A stretch of 64,000 nucleotides of DNA, from the NCBI RefSeq assembly GCF_045679555.1, contig NC_092091.1, positions 90,234,770 to 90,298,769 on the forward strand. Reading direction: 5' to 3'. Position 1 is the stretch's first letter. The number at the start of each line of letters is the position of its first letter. Origin of the DNA: Salvelinus alpinus. Taxonomy: Eukaryota > Chordata > Actinopteri > Salmoniformes > Salmonidae. Shown here piece by piece: positions 22,330 through 50,153 of the stretch. Under the pieces are notes generated by a model. The model was not told the origin of the DNA, did not search any database, and worked only from the letters and a program-made list of their open reading frames with translations. Both the position numbers and the translations under genes were made by a program.

Positions 22330-25300
22330 CCCTGATGTGACTGATAACAGCTAGTCTGAGGATATGACTGATAACAGCTAGTCTGAGGATATGACTGATA
22401 ACAGCTAGTCTAAGGATATGACTGATAACAGCTAGTCTGGGGATATGACTGATAAAAGCTAGTCTGGGGATATGACTGATAACAGCTAGTCTGAGGATAT
22501 GACTGATAACAGCTAGTCTGGGGATATGACTGATAACAGCTAGTCAGGGGATATGACTGATTACAGCTAGTCTGGGGATATGACTGATAACAGCTAGTCT
22601 GAGGATATGACTGATAACAGCTAGTCTGAGGATATGACTGATAATAGCTAGTCTGGGGATATGACTGATAACAGCTAGTCTGGGGATATGACTGATTACA
22701 GCTAGTCTGGGGATATGACTGATTACAGCTAGTCTGGGGATATGACTGATAACAGCTAGTCTGAGGATATGACTGATAACAGCTAGTCTGGGGATATGAC
22801 TGATAACAGCTAGTCTGGGGATATGACTGATTACAGCTAGTCTGGGGATATGACTGATAACAGCTAGTCTGGGGATATGACTGATAACAGCTAGTCAGGG
22901 GATATGACTAATAACAGCTAGTCAGGGGATATGACTGATAACAGCTAGTCTGGGGATATGACTGATAACAGCTAGTCTGGGGATATGACTGATAACAGCT
23001 AGTCTGGGGATATGACTGATTACAGCTAGTCTGGGGATATGACTGATAACAGCTAGTCAGGGGATATGACTGATAACAGCTAGTCTGGGGATATGACTGA
23101 TAACAGCTAGTCTGGGGATATGACTGATAAGAGCTAGTCTAAGGATATGACTGATAACAGCTAGTCTGGGGATATGACTGATAACAGCTAGTCTGGGGAT
23201 ATGACTGGTAACATCTAGTCTGGGGATATGACTGATTACAGCTAGTCTGGGAATATGACTGATTACAGCTAGTCTGGGGATATGACTGGTAACAGCTAGT
23301 CTGGGGATATGACTGATAACAGCTAGTCTGGGTATATGACTGATAACAGCTAGTCTGGGGATATGACTGATAACAGCTAGTCTGGGTATATGACTGGTAA
23401 CAGCTAGTCTGAGGATATGACTGATAACAGCTAGTCTGGGGATATGACTGATAACATCTAGTCTGGGGATATGACTGATAACATCTAGTCTGGGGATATG
23501 ACTGGTAACAGCTAGTCTGGGGATATGACTGATAACAGCTAGTCTGGGGATATGACTGATTACAGCTAGTCTGGGGATATGACTGATAACATCTAGTCTG
23601 TGGATATGACTGGTAACAGCTAGTCTGGGGATATGACTGATAACAGCTAGACTGGGGATATGACTGATAACAGCTAGTCTGGGGATATGACTGATAACAG
23701 CTAGTCTGGGGATATGACTGATAACAGCTAGTCTGGGGATATGACTGATAACAGCTAGTCTGGGGATATGACTGATAACAGCTAGTCTGTGGATATGACT
23801 GGTAACAGCTAGTCTAAGGATATGACTGATAACAGCTAGTCTGGGGATATGACTGATTACAGCTAGTCTGGGGATATGACTGATAACAGCTAGTCTGTGG
23901 ATATGACTGATAACAGCTAGTCTGTGGATATGACTGATAACAGCTAGTCTGGGGATATGACTGATTACAGCTAGTCTGGGGATATGACTGATAACAGCTA
24001 GTCTGTGGATATGACTGGTAACAGCTAGTCTAAGGATATGACTGATAACAGCTAGTCTGGGGATATGACTGATTACAGCTAGTCTGGGGATATGACTGAT
24101 AACAGCTAGTCTGGGGATATGACTGATAACAGCTAGTCTGTGGATATGACTGGTAACAGCTAGTCTAAGGATATGACTGATAACAGCTAGTCTGGGGATA
24201 TGACTGATTACAGCTAGTCTGGGGATATGACTGATAACAGCTAGTCTGGGGATGTGACTGGTAACAGCTAGTCTGGGAATATGACTGATAACAGCTAGTC
24301 TGGGGATATGACTGATTACAGCTAGTCTGGGGATATGACTGATAACAGCTAGTCTGGGGATATGACTGATTACAGCTAGTCTGGGGATATGACTAGTAAC
24401 AGCTAGTCTAAGGGATATGACTGATAACAGCTAGTCTGGGGATATGACTAGTAACAGCTAGTCTGGGGATATGACTGATAACAGCTAGTCTGGGGATATG
24501 ACTGATAACAGCTAGTCTGGGGATATGACTGATTACAGCTAGTCTGGGGATATGACTAGTAACAGCTAGTCTGGGGATATGACTGATAACAGCTAGTCTG
24601 GGGATATGACTGATAACATCTAGTCTGGGAATATGACTGATAACAGCTAGTCTGGGGATATGACTGATAACAGCAAGTCTGGGGAAATGACTGATAACAG
24701 CTAGTCTGGGGATATGACTGATAACAGCTAGTCTGAGGATATGACTGATAACAGCTAGTCTGGGGATTTGACTGATTACAGCTAGTCTGGGGATATGACT
24801 AGTAACAGCTAGTCTAAGGGATATGACTGATAACAGCTAGTCTGGGGATATGACTGATAACAGCTAGTCTGGGGATATGACTGATAACAGCTAGTCTGAG
24901 GATATGACTGATAACAGCTAGTCTGGGGATATGACTGATAACAGCTAGTCTGGGGATATGACTGATAACAGCTAGTCTGGGGATATGACTGATAACAGCT
25001 AGTCTGAGGATATGACTGATAACAGCTAGTCTGAGGATATGACTGATAACAGCTAGCCTGAGGATATGACTGATAACAGCTAGTCTGAGGATATGACTGA
25101 TAACAGCTAGTCTGGGGATATGACTGATAACAGCTAGTCTGGGGATATGACTGATAACAGCTAGTCTAAGGATATGACTGATAACAGCTAGTCTGGGGAT
25201 ATGACTGATAACAGCTAGTCTGAGGATATGACTGATAACAGCTAGTCTGAGGATATGACTGATAACAGCTAGTCTGAGGATATGACTGATAACAGCTAGT

Positions 25301-27453
25301 CTGAGGATATGACTGATAACAGCTAGTCTGGGGATATGACTGATAACAGCTAGTCTGGGGATATGACTGATAACAGCTAGTCTGAGGATATGACTGATAA
25401 CAGCTAGTCTGAGGATATGACTGATAACAGCTAGTCTGGGGATATGACTGATTACAGCTAGTCTGGGGATATGACTGATAACAGCTAGTCTGGGGATATG
25501 ACTGATTACAGCTAGTCTGGGGATATGACTGATAACAGCTAGTCTGAGGATATGACTGATAACAGCTAGTCTGGGGATATGACTGATTACAGCTAGTCTG
25601 GGGATATGACTGATAACAGCTAGTCTGAGGATATGACTGATAACAGCTAGTCTGGGGATATGACTGATAACAGCTAGTCTGTGGATATGACTGGTAACAT
25701 CTAGTCTGGGGATATGACTGATTACAGCTAGTCTGGGGATATGACTGATAACATCTAGTCTGGGGATATGACTGATAACAGCTAGTCTGGGAATATGACT
25801 GATAACAGCTAGTCTGGGGATATGACTGATAACAGTTAGTCTGGGTATATGACTGGTAACAGCTAGTCTGGGGATATGACTGATAACAGCTAGTCTGAGG
25901 ATATGACTGATAACAGCTAGTCTGGGGATATGACTGATAACAGCTAGTCTGGGGATATGACTGATAACAGCTAGTCTGAGGATATGACTGATAACAGCTA
26001 GTCTGGGTATATGACTGATAACAGCTAGTCAGGGGATATGACTGATAACAGCTAGTCTGGGGATATGACTGATAACAGCTAGTCTGGGGATATGACTGAT
26101 AACAGCTAGTCTGAGGATATGACTGATAACAGCTAGTCTGGGGATATGACTGATAACAGCTAGTCTGAGGATATGACTGATAACAGCTAGTCTGGGGATA
26201 TGACTGATAACAGCTAGTCTGGGGATATGACTGATAACAGCTAGTCTGGGGATATGACTGATAACAGCTAGTCTGAGGATATGACTGATAACAGCTAGTC
26301 TGGGGATATGACTGATAACAGCTAGTCTGGGGATATGACTGATAACAGCTAGTCTGGGGATATGACTGATTACAGCTAGTCTGGGGATATGACTGATAAC
26401 AGCTAGTCTGGGGATATGACTGATAACAGCTAGTCTGGGGATATGACTGATAACATCTAGTCTGTGGATATGACTGGTAACAGCTAGTCTGGGGATATGA
26501 CTGATAACAGCTAGACTGGGGATATGACTGATTACAGCTAGTCTGGGGATATGACTGATAACAGTTAGTCTGGGTATATGACTGGTAACAGCTAGTCTGA
26601 GGATATGACTGGTAACAGCTAGTCTGGGGATATGACTGATAACAGCTAGTCTGGGGATATGACTGATTACAGCTAGTCTGGGGATATGACTGATAACAGC
26701 TAGTCTGAGGATATGACTGATAACAGCTAGTCTGGGGATATGACTGATAACAGCTAGTCTGAGGATATGACTGATAACAGCTAGTCTGGGGATATGACTG
26801 ATAACAGCTAGTCTGGGGATATGACTGATAACAGCTAGTCTGAGGATATGACTGATAACAGCTAGTCTGGGGATATGACTGATAACATCTAGTCTGGGGA
26901 TATGACTGATTACAGCTAGTCTGGGGATATGACTGATAACAGCTAGTCTGAGGATATGACTGATAACAGCTAGTCTGGGGATATGACTGATAACATCTAG
27001 TCTGGGGATATGACTGGTAACATCTAGTCTGGGGATATGACTGGTAACAGCTAGTCTGGGGATATGACTGATTACAGCTAGTCTGGGGATATGACTGATA
27101 ACATCTAGTCTGTGGATATGACTGGTAACAGCTATTCTGGGGATATGACTGATAACAGCTAGTCTGGGAATATGACTGATAACAGCTAGTCTGGGGATAT
27201 GACTGATAACAGCTAGTCTGGGGATATGACTGATTACAGCTAGTCTGGGAATATGACTGATAACAGCTAGTCTGGGGATATGACTGATTACAGCTAGTCT
27301 GGGGATATGACTGATAACAGCTAGTCTGGGGATATGACTGGTAACAGCTAGTCTGGGGATGTGACTGGTAACAGCTAGTCTAAGGACATGACTGATAACA
27401 GCTAGTCTGGGGATATGACTGATAACAGCTAGTCTAAGGATATGACTGATAAC
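22330..27453. repeat. Large minisatellite, 27-bp unit, about 190 copies
   Basis: The longest array of the window: about 5.1 kb of a 27-bp unit (GGATATGACTGATAACAGCT plus AGTCTGG). Common variants are GATAACAG/GATTACAG/GGTAACAT and CTGGGG/CTGAGG/CTAAGG/CTGTGG. A short GT tract (22255-22308) precedes it. The array resumes at 28886-28935 after a transposon insertion. Intergenic between lectins A and B. Confidence 0.98.
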
Positions 27454-28885
27454 GTCTTTGTGACTAAGGGGCAGTATTGAGTAGCTTGGATGAAAAGGTG
27501 CCCAGAGTAAACTACCTGCTACTCAGGCCCAAAAGTTAGAATATGCATATAATTAGTAGATTTGGATAGAAAACACTCTGAAGTTTTTAAAACTGTTTGA
27601 ATGATGTCTGTGAGTTATTAAACAGAACTCATTTGGGATGCAAAAATCTGAGAAAAAATCCAACCAGGAAGTGAGAAATCTGAGGTTTGTAGGTTTTCAA
27701 GTCTTTGCCTATCCAATATACAGTGTCTATGGGGTCATATTGCACTTCCTAAGGTTTCCACTAGTTGTCAACAGTCTTTAGAACCTTGTTTCAGGCTTCT
27801 ACTGTGAAGGGGGAGAGAATAAGAGCTGTTTGACTAAGAGGTCTGGCAGAATGCCATGAGCTCAGTCAGGCGTTCGCCCGTGAGAGCTCACTGAGTTCCC
27901 TTTCATTTCTAAAGACAAAGGAATTGTCCGGTTGAAACATTTTTGAAGATTTATGATAAAAACATCCTAAAGATTGATTCTATACATCGTTTGACATGTT
28001 TCTGCGAACTGTAATATAACTTTTTTGACTTTGTCTGGACCTAGTGCCTGCGCATTTGGATTACTGCACTAAACGCGTGAACAAAAAGGAGGTATTTGGA
28101 AATAAATGATGGACTTTATCGAACAAAACTAACATTTATTGTGGAACTGGGATTCCTGGGAGTGCATTCCGATGAAGGTCATCAAAGGTAAGTGAATATT
28201 TATAATGCTATTTCTGACTTCTGTTGACTCCACATCATGGCGGGTATCTGAATGGCTTGTTTTGGTCTCTGAGCGCTGTACTCAGATTATTCCATGGTGT
28301 GCTTTCGCTGTAAAGCTTTTTTGAAATCTGACACAGTGGTTGCATTATTAAGGAGAAGTATATCTTTAATTCCATGCATAACACTTGTATTTTCATCAAC
28401 ATTTCTGATGAGTATTTCTGTAAATTGATGTGGCTCTGCAAAATCAACGGATGTTTTGGAAGCAAAACATTACTGAACATAACACGCCAATGTAAACTGA
28501 GATGTTTGGATATAAATATGAACTTTATTCAACAAAACATACATGTATTGTGTAACATGAAGTCCTATGAGTGTCATCTGATGAAGATCAAAGGTTAGTG
28601 ATTCATCTTATCTCTATTTCTGCTTTTTGTGACTACTCTCTTTGGCTGGAAAAATGGCTGTATTTTTTGTGACTAGGTACTGACCTAACATAATCGCATG
28701 GTATGCTTTCGTTGTAAAGCCTTTTTGAAATCGGACACTGTGGTGGGATTAACAAGAAGTGTATCTTTAAAATGGTGTAAAATAGGAATTTTAATTATGA
28801 GATTTCTGTTGTTTGAATTTGGCGCCCTGCACTTTCACTGGCTGTTGTCAACTCGATCCCGTTAACGGGACTTGAGCCAAAAGAA
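27454..28885 (-). mobile_element. 1.4-kb non-autonomous element inserted in the 27-bp array
   Basis: Interrupts the minisatellite; GATAAC flanks it on both sides (27448-27453 and 28886-28891), although the host is itself repetitive. It is homologous, in reverse orientation, to the TTAA-flanked elements at 41059-42879 and 46885-48326: shared blocks include AATATGCATAT, GGATAGAAAACACTCT and ACAGAACTCATTTGG. An internal segment of about 400 bp is repeated (GCTTTCGCTGTAAAGC near 28302 and GCTTTCGTTGTAAAGC near 28703). No transposase frame. Confidence 0.7.
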
Positions 28886-28935
28886 GATAACAGCTAGTCT
28901 AAGGATATGACTGATAACAGCTAGTCAGGGGATAA

Positions 28936-29001
28936 TGACCGAGACATGGATTGTAGCTAAGAACACACACACATTTTCAACCTCTCACTTCCTCTTTCTC
29001 C

Positions 29002-29039
<38 letters not shown>

Positions 29040-30009
29040 CCCTTATTACTGTAAAAGGAACAGGACACACACACACACACACACGCACGCACGCGCACAC
29101 ACACACATACACATTGAGAGGTCATCAAGGTTGGAAAAATAACTAACTGTCCACTATCTGATGACAGGATGAATAACTATCTGATGACAGGATCAATAAC
29201 TAACTGTCCTGTATCTGATGACAGGATCAATAACTAACTGTCCCCCATCATCACAGGTGGTGAACCGGTGTCCTGAGGTCAATGCAAACACAGGACTCCT
29301 CAGACACACCCCTTATTACTGTAAAAGGAACAGGGGATTTACACACAGGACTCCTCAGACACACCCCTTGAGAAGTGTAATGCTCTAATCCGAGCCAGGT
29401 CTTATGCAAATGATCAACATGCAATTTACAGTAAGTCGTTTGCCTTTTTTCCAGTAAGAAACATGTGACAGAGAGCTGTTCTTATACCCATTAAACTTCT
29501 GTACTTCCTGACACCATACCGTCTCTGATAAACAGAGAGATGTTAGTGTGCAGTGCAGTTATTGTCCGCCAGCTTCTTTTGATGTAGATAGAGAATGGAG
29601 GAGACAGTACATGTGGACCTTAGGCCCTCTCTGAGAAAGATAGAGACATCTCTGAATGACTATTATCTCTGGTGTCAATGTTTCACAGGACAGATAGACA
29701 GAGTGTAGGGGAGAGAGAGGGAGATACAGAGTGAGACACAGTGAGACAGATATGGAAGGAGAGAGAGGGACATACACAGTGAGACAGATATGGAGAGGGA
29801 CAGAAAATATTTGTAAGAACCTTACACATTTAGTCCTCCCCCCTCCTCCCATCCACAGAAGAGAAAAGGAGAAGTGTGAATGAACGTCTCTGCACTATTT
29901 TCTCTGGTGTCAATGTCACACAGGATACAGTAAATATAGACCTCAGGCCCTCTCTGAGGAAGATAGAGACATCTCTTTCAAACTAATGTTTTAATCACAT
30001 GTTAAAATA
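28936..30009. other. Intergenic sequence between the lectin genes
   Basis: Non-coding. Small TC (29006-29032) and CA (29069-29108) tracts; a repeated phrase CCTTATTACTGTAAAAGGAA (29041 and 29311); and two related blocks around AGGCCCTCTCTGAG (29620 and 29945). No gene recognised. Confidence 0.5.
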
Positions 30010-30215
30010 TCTATCCACTGTTGTAAACTAAACTACTATAAACTAAATATACAAACTAATCTACAATGTGGTAAACTAAACTAATATAAACTAAATATAC
30101 AAACTAATCTACACTGTGGTAAACTAAACTAATATAAACTAAATATACAAACTAATCTACACTGTGGTAAACTAAACTAATATAAACTAAATATACAAAC
30201 TAATCTACAACTAAT
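30010..30215. repeat. 48-bp tandem repeat upstream of lectin B
   Basis: Four copies of a unit containing ATACAAACTAATCTACACTG, related to the array before lectin A (7741-7870). Confidence 0.9.
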
Positions 30216-30234
30216 CTAATCTATCTATGGTTCT

Positions 30235-30400
30235 CAGAAAACAAGTCTGGAGTCACGTGGTGGTGGTTAGTGTCGTCCTATTGGTTAGACAGTTTCCCCT
30301 TTAATGAGGTTGACAGTTAAAACTGTCTCTGACATTAGACTGAGTCACACAGAGGCTCCAGCTGTGCAGCGAACAGACACAAACCTACAACTGAGATAAC
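30235..30400 (+). promoter_or_regulatory. Conserved 5' flank of lectin B (probable promoter / 5' UTR)
   Basis: Near-identical counterpart of 7876-8060, with the same inverted CCAAT element (near 30286) and AP-1 site TGAGTCA (near 30341). Confidence 0.55.
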
Positions 30401-30512
30401 AGCAGACATTACAACAGTAGAAGTTACAACAGTAGAAGTTACAACAGTAGAAGTTACAACAGTAGAAGATACACCAGTAGAAGTTACAGTAGAAGTTACA
30501 AGAGTAGAAGTT
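30401..30512. repeat. 15-bp repeat upstream of lectin B, about 8 copies
   Basis: Same unit as at 8052-8770 (TACAACAGTAGAAGT) but short. It is followed at once by exon 1 sequence, because about 30 bp including the ancestral start codon are missing. Confidence 0.9.
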
Positions 30513-30549
30513 ACGATTTGAAGACAAAGAACCTAATTAAATAAATACC

Positions 30550-45756
<15,207 letters not shown>

Positions 45757-46514
45757 GATTCATCCTCGGTACTCTCTCTGAACTACTAAATAAGATTTTG
45801 CTAAGTACTATCAATGAGAAACTATTTTCTGCTCATTCAATTTACCTTGTCAAGTACATACAATATATAACAATACAAATGTATAATACAATATAATAAA
45901 AATAACATAACATATGCAATAACAATACAATGAATTGATAACAGAAAGACTGTTCTCTCTGTTGTCGTGGAAATTCACCACTAAGGACTGAATCTCAAAG
46001 GAAATGAATCAATCTTTATTATCACAGTCAGAGGTTTATTGATGTTAATTTAAATTTGTATTACTTTTTATTTTAGTCTACTTGCAAAATATTTTTCTTA
46101 ACTCTTCTTGAACTGCACTTTTAGTTAAGGGCTCGTAGGTCATCATTTCACTGTAAAAGTCTACACTTCTTGTATTCGGAGCATGTGACAAATAAAGTTT
46201 GATTTGATTTGATTTGAGACTCTTTAATACTGCGACACAAACAAGTCATATAAGCACGGTTGGTTCCTGCATGAGACTGACTGATACAACACCAGGCTTC
46301 TCACCTTGAAACTGAGATACTCCTGTTGGTTCCCAGAGCAATGTTCTGGGTGTACGGTGAAATTGCTTATACAGTGATAGTATGGATTACTCCCATGTAC
46401 TGTACAGTCAATCAGTTACTCCCATGAACCCAACCGAGTTGGTTATTAGAAAAGCAGCATTATTCTATATCTAACAGTATCTAAGTATACTAGTGGATAA
46501 ACACAGAGAAAATG
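45757..46514 (+). other. 3' UTR and 3' flank of lectin B
   Basis: Matches the flank of lectin A. AATAAA at 45895-45900; LINE/SINE 3' tail at 46060-46218; the single-copy seed of the 24-bp minisatellite at 46386-46430. Confidence 0.65.
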
Positions 46515-46810
46515 TCACACTCTACTGTATAATAGTTGATCTAACATGGAGTCTAGAAGGACTGTTCTCTACTGTATAATAGTTGATCTAACATGGAGTC
46601 TAGAAGGACTGTTCTCTACGGTATAATAGTTAATCTAACATGGAGTCTAGAAGGACTGTTCTCTACTGTATAATAGTTGATCTAACATGGAGTCTAGAAG
46701 GACTGTTCTCTACGGTATAATAGTTAATCTAACATGGAGTCTAGAAGAACTGTTCTCTACTGTATAATAGTTGATCTAACATGGAGTCTAGAAGGACTGT
46801 TCTCTACTGT
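46515..46810. repeat. 47-bp minisatellite 3' of lectin B, about six copies
   Basis: Same unit as at 18985-20265 (TATAATAGTTGATCTAACAT and GAGTCTAGAAGGACTGTTCT), much shorter. Confidence 0.94.
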
Positions 46811-46884
46811 ATATTTTAATATAATCTCTGACACTTTAAATTTGAAAATGTGAATTTAACATGTATCAAATTGGTGTCCATTAA

Positions 46885-48326
46885 AACCTGTTTAGGACAG
46901 GGGTTCCGCTAGCCGAACATTCCACTGAAAAGGCAGAGCGCGAAATTCAAAATATATTTTTTTGAAATATTTCACTTTCACACATTAACAAGTCCAATAC
47001 AGCATTTGAAAGATAAACATCTTGTGAATCCAGCCAACATGTCCGATTTTTAAAATGTTTTACAGCGAAAACACCACGTATATTTATGTTAGCTCACCAC
47101 CAAATAGAAAAAAGCACAGACATTTCTTTCACAGCACAGGTAGCATGCACAAAGCCAACCTAACTAACCAAGATCCAACCAAACTAACCAAGAAACAACT
47201 TCATCAGATGACAGTCCTATAACATGTTACACAATACATCTGTGTCATGTTCGAAAAATGTGCATATTTGAGGTATAAATCAGTTTTACATTGATGCTAC
47301 CATCACAGCTACCGTCAAAAATAGCACCGAAGCAACCAGAGTAAATACAGACACCAACGTCAAATATCTAAATACTCATCATAAAACTTTTCTGAAAAAT
47401 ATATGGTGTATAGCAAATGAAAGACGAAGATCTTGTGAATACAGCCAATATTTCCGATTTTTTAAGTGTTTTACAGCGAAAACACAATATAGCGTTATAT
47501 TAGCTTAGCACAATAGCTAAAACACAACAGCATTGATTCAAGGAAAACGGTACCGATAGCACAGTTCGACAGATATATGAAATAGCATCCCAAAACGGGT
47601 CCTACTTTTGGTGGTCTTCCATCAGAATGTTGTACAAGGGGTCCGTTGTCCAGAACCGTCTTTGTTTGGGTTTAGAATGACTTCTTTCCCTCTTGAATTA
47701 GCAAGCGCACTGGCCAAGTAGCATGAATCTCTCCATCCTGAACAAAGGGACCTAACGCAACACGCCTAACGTCCCGAAAAAAATTCAATATTCTAATAAA
47801 ACTATATTGAAAAAACATACTTTACGATGATATTGTGACATGTATCAAATAAAATCAAAGCCGGAGTTAGTATTCGCCCGTAACGACAGCTTTTCAGAAG
47901 GCAATTACAGGTCCCTCCATGCGCCTTGAAGAAAACAAAAAATGGAGGACACCTCATTCCAAGAGGGTTCATTCCATCTCAGGTCAAGATAATCAACTCC
48001 TTTCTCCTCTCACTTCCTCTTGACATCAAGGGGAAGGTGTATGACGTGCACGTATAGTCATACGTATCATGCCCATTTATAGGCAGGTGCTTAAACAGAG
48101 CATAGAATTCAGACTTTCCACTTCCTGGTCAGAAAGTGTGCTGCCAAATGAGTTCTGTTTTACCCACAGACAAAATTCAAACGGTTTTAGAAACTAGAGA
48201 GTGTTTTCTATCCAATACTAATAATAATATGCATATTGTACGAGCAAGAATTGAGTACGAGGCCGTTTAAATTGGGAACGATTTTCCCCCAAAGTGTAAA
48301 TAGCGCCCCCTGGTCCTCAACAGGTT
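46885..48326 (+). mobile_element. TTAA-flanked 1.4-kb non-autonomous element
   Basis: TTAA at 46881-46884 and 48327-48330. The ends are inverted repeats: AACCTGTTTAGGACAGGGG against the complement of CCCCCTGGTCCTCAACAGGTT. An internal module repeats about 410 bp apart (CATCTTGTGAATCCAGCC near 47020, GATCTTGTGAATACAGCC near 47430). Related to 41059-42879 and, inverted, to 27454-28885. No transposase frame; a piggyBac-type target is inferred from TTAA. Confidence 0.8.
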
Positions 48327-48330
48327 TTAA

Positions 48331-48920
48331 CACTACAAGTACCAAAGAGAACAGATCAATAGACTCCCTGTCTTTTTGACTGCACCATTACCATTTCACG
48401 GCCACTACAAAACAAACAAAGGTTAGTGAATCCTCTTCTCATCGTCTTTTAGAAGAGAAAAGGCTTATATTCACTTTTCAATGACTGGTTGTCGTTTGAC
48501 ATGCTCAACTACTCAGCTCTGTCTGAGTGAAGGACCCGGTTTGAAAATTAGGCGCCCTTGAACCTGCCCGTATAAATACCTTGCCATAGAGTTATATAGA
48601 AGGCACACCTGCCACGAGTGCCCTCTGTCCTCGCAAGGCCATAGAAATCGGTAGAGTTCACACCGTGTCCTGGCCTGCATCCTCTCGGGTGGAGTACAGA
48701 CTTCCCCTCCAACCACTATGGGGGAAAGGTACATCTGTGATCCTGAAACCCTGCCCCTCGTGCAGTGGCTCATTTCAATGTACCCACCCTCTAGGGGAGA
48801 CGGACGGAGCACGGACCCCCATGCCAAAGCTCTCCCCTCAGCACTTTTCACGAGAAACTGAGACAGGAAGACCTACTTCCAGTCGCCACCAAGCCCCGTC
48901 TCCAAGTCCCGTTGTTTTAT
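48331..48920 (+). other. Probable 5' part of a DIRS-like relic
   Basis: Contains a TATA-like GTATAAATACC near 48569 and a frame around 48700-48900 with a gag-like phrase (E-R-Y-I-C-D-P-E-T-L-P-L-V-Q-W). Position just before the reverse transcriptase relic suggests the gag region; this is inference. Confidence 0.4.
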
Positions 48921-49080
48921 CAGTGGTGATGTAGCGCCCTCTGGTGGCGTTAGAGTGAGTTGCCCGTTTGCCTTAACAAGTCTCTGTCACATCCCGGCAT
49001 CTTGCCGGAGGGCACAGAGCGAAAATAAGACAAAGGGGCAACTCACTCTAACGCCACCAGAGGGCGCTACATCACCACTG
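48921..49080. repeat. Perfect 45-bp inverted repeat (foldback)
   Basis: 48921-48965 and 49036-49080 are exact reverse complements (CAGTGGTGATGTAGCGCCCT outer end, TGCCC inner end), separated by 70 nt that contain a small hairpin (CCGGCATCTTGCCGG). The arrangement resembles a foldback MITE, but I see no clear target duplication. Confidence 0.9.
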
Positions 49081-49640
49081 GTGAACGACTTTGGGCGACA
49101 CGTCGCAAGAGCAGTGGACTGGTGGGTTCTTGTCCACGGTTACAAAGGTATACAGACTGCAGTTCGCTATGAAGCCACCCGTTTTCAGTGGAGTTCTGAT
49201 TTTATTAACGAATAGAGACGAAGGACGTCTGCTCTCTCTCATAGTAACACCAGCAGCAGAGAGACACTGAGGCTTCTACTCCTGGGACTTCCTGATTCCT
49301 AAAGGAGGCGGGGACAGTCTGGACCTACGGCTCCTCCACAGCTACACCTCATGTTTACGCTCAATGTCTCGCTTCTATTCGTCGAGGTGACCGGTTCTCT
49401 TCAGTCCACCTTCAGGATGCTTATTTTCACATCAGCATTCTGCCAGCACACGGGGAGGTTTCTCAGGTTTGTCTTTCAAGGTAAAGCCAACAAATACCCC
49501 CTAAAACAATATATATACACATTTCAAAATACCTTGCTGTTCCCTTCGTGCTAGCCTTAGATCCCTGTATGTTCAAGTGTGGGAAGGTGGTTCTAGAACC
49601 GCTGAGAGTTTCTCTCACAGACAATTGCCTGCTTTGTTTA

Positions 49641-49803
49641 CCTAACCCTAACCCTAACCCCTAACCCCTAACCCTAACCCCTAACCCTAACCCTAACCCT
49701 AACCCCTAACCCTAACCCTAACCCCTAACCCCTAACCCTAACCCTAACCCTAACCCCCTAACCCCCTAACCCTAACCCCTAACCCTAACCCCTAACCCCT
49801 AAC

Positions 49804-49837
<34 letters not shown>

Positions 49838-49857
49838 CTAACCCTAACCCTAACCCT
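49641..49857. repeat. Interstitial telomere-like repeat (CCCTAA)n
   Basis: About 217 bp of CCCTAA with frequent CCCCTAA and a few CCCCCTAA variants on the plus strand, i.e. TTAGGG on the other strand. It lies between the reverse transcriptase and RNase H parts of the DIRS-like relic, far from either window end. Confidence 0.95.
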
Positions 49858-50153
49858 CTATCTTGGTTTCAGGAACTCCCCTAGTGTCATTAAGGAAGGT
49901 GGTGACAACACCACTCACACGGTGGGGGCGGTGTTCACGAGGGAAGAGCAGCTCCGCCACGCTCATATAAATTACCTCCCACTGCTGACAGTGTTTCATG
50001 CATTGAAACACTTTCTGACCTTCATTGGAAACTGTCACATGGTGTCAGGACAGACAATATGGCTGTGGTGGGTTTGGTGTGGAGGGCCAGGGAGACACTC
50101 ACTGTCAGCTTCCAACACAGACTAGCTGTCAAGGCACTCCTACTGTCACTACT

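Noticed and set aside
22330-27453. CRISPR-like look of regularly spaced repeats (here and in the 24-, 31- and 35-bp arrays)
   Set aside because: Units are directly adjacent with no unique spacers, and the DNA is vertebrate.
46386-46810. A third lectin gene after lectin B
   Set aside because: Only 3' flank homology is present; no exon-like lectin sequence follows before the window ends.
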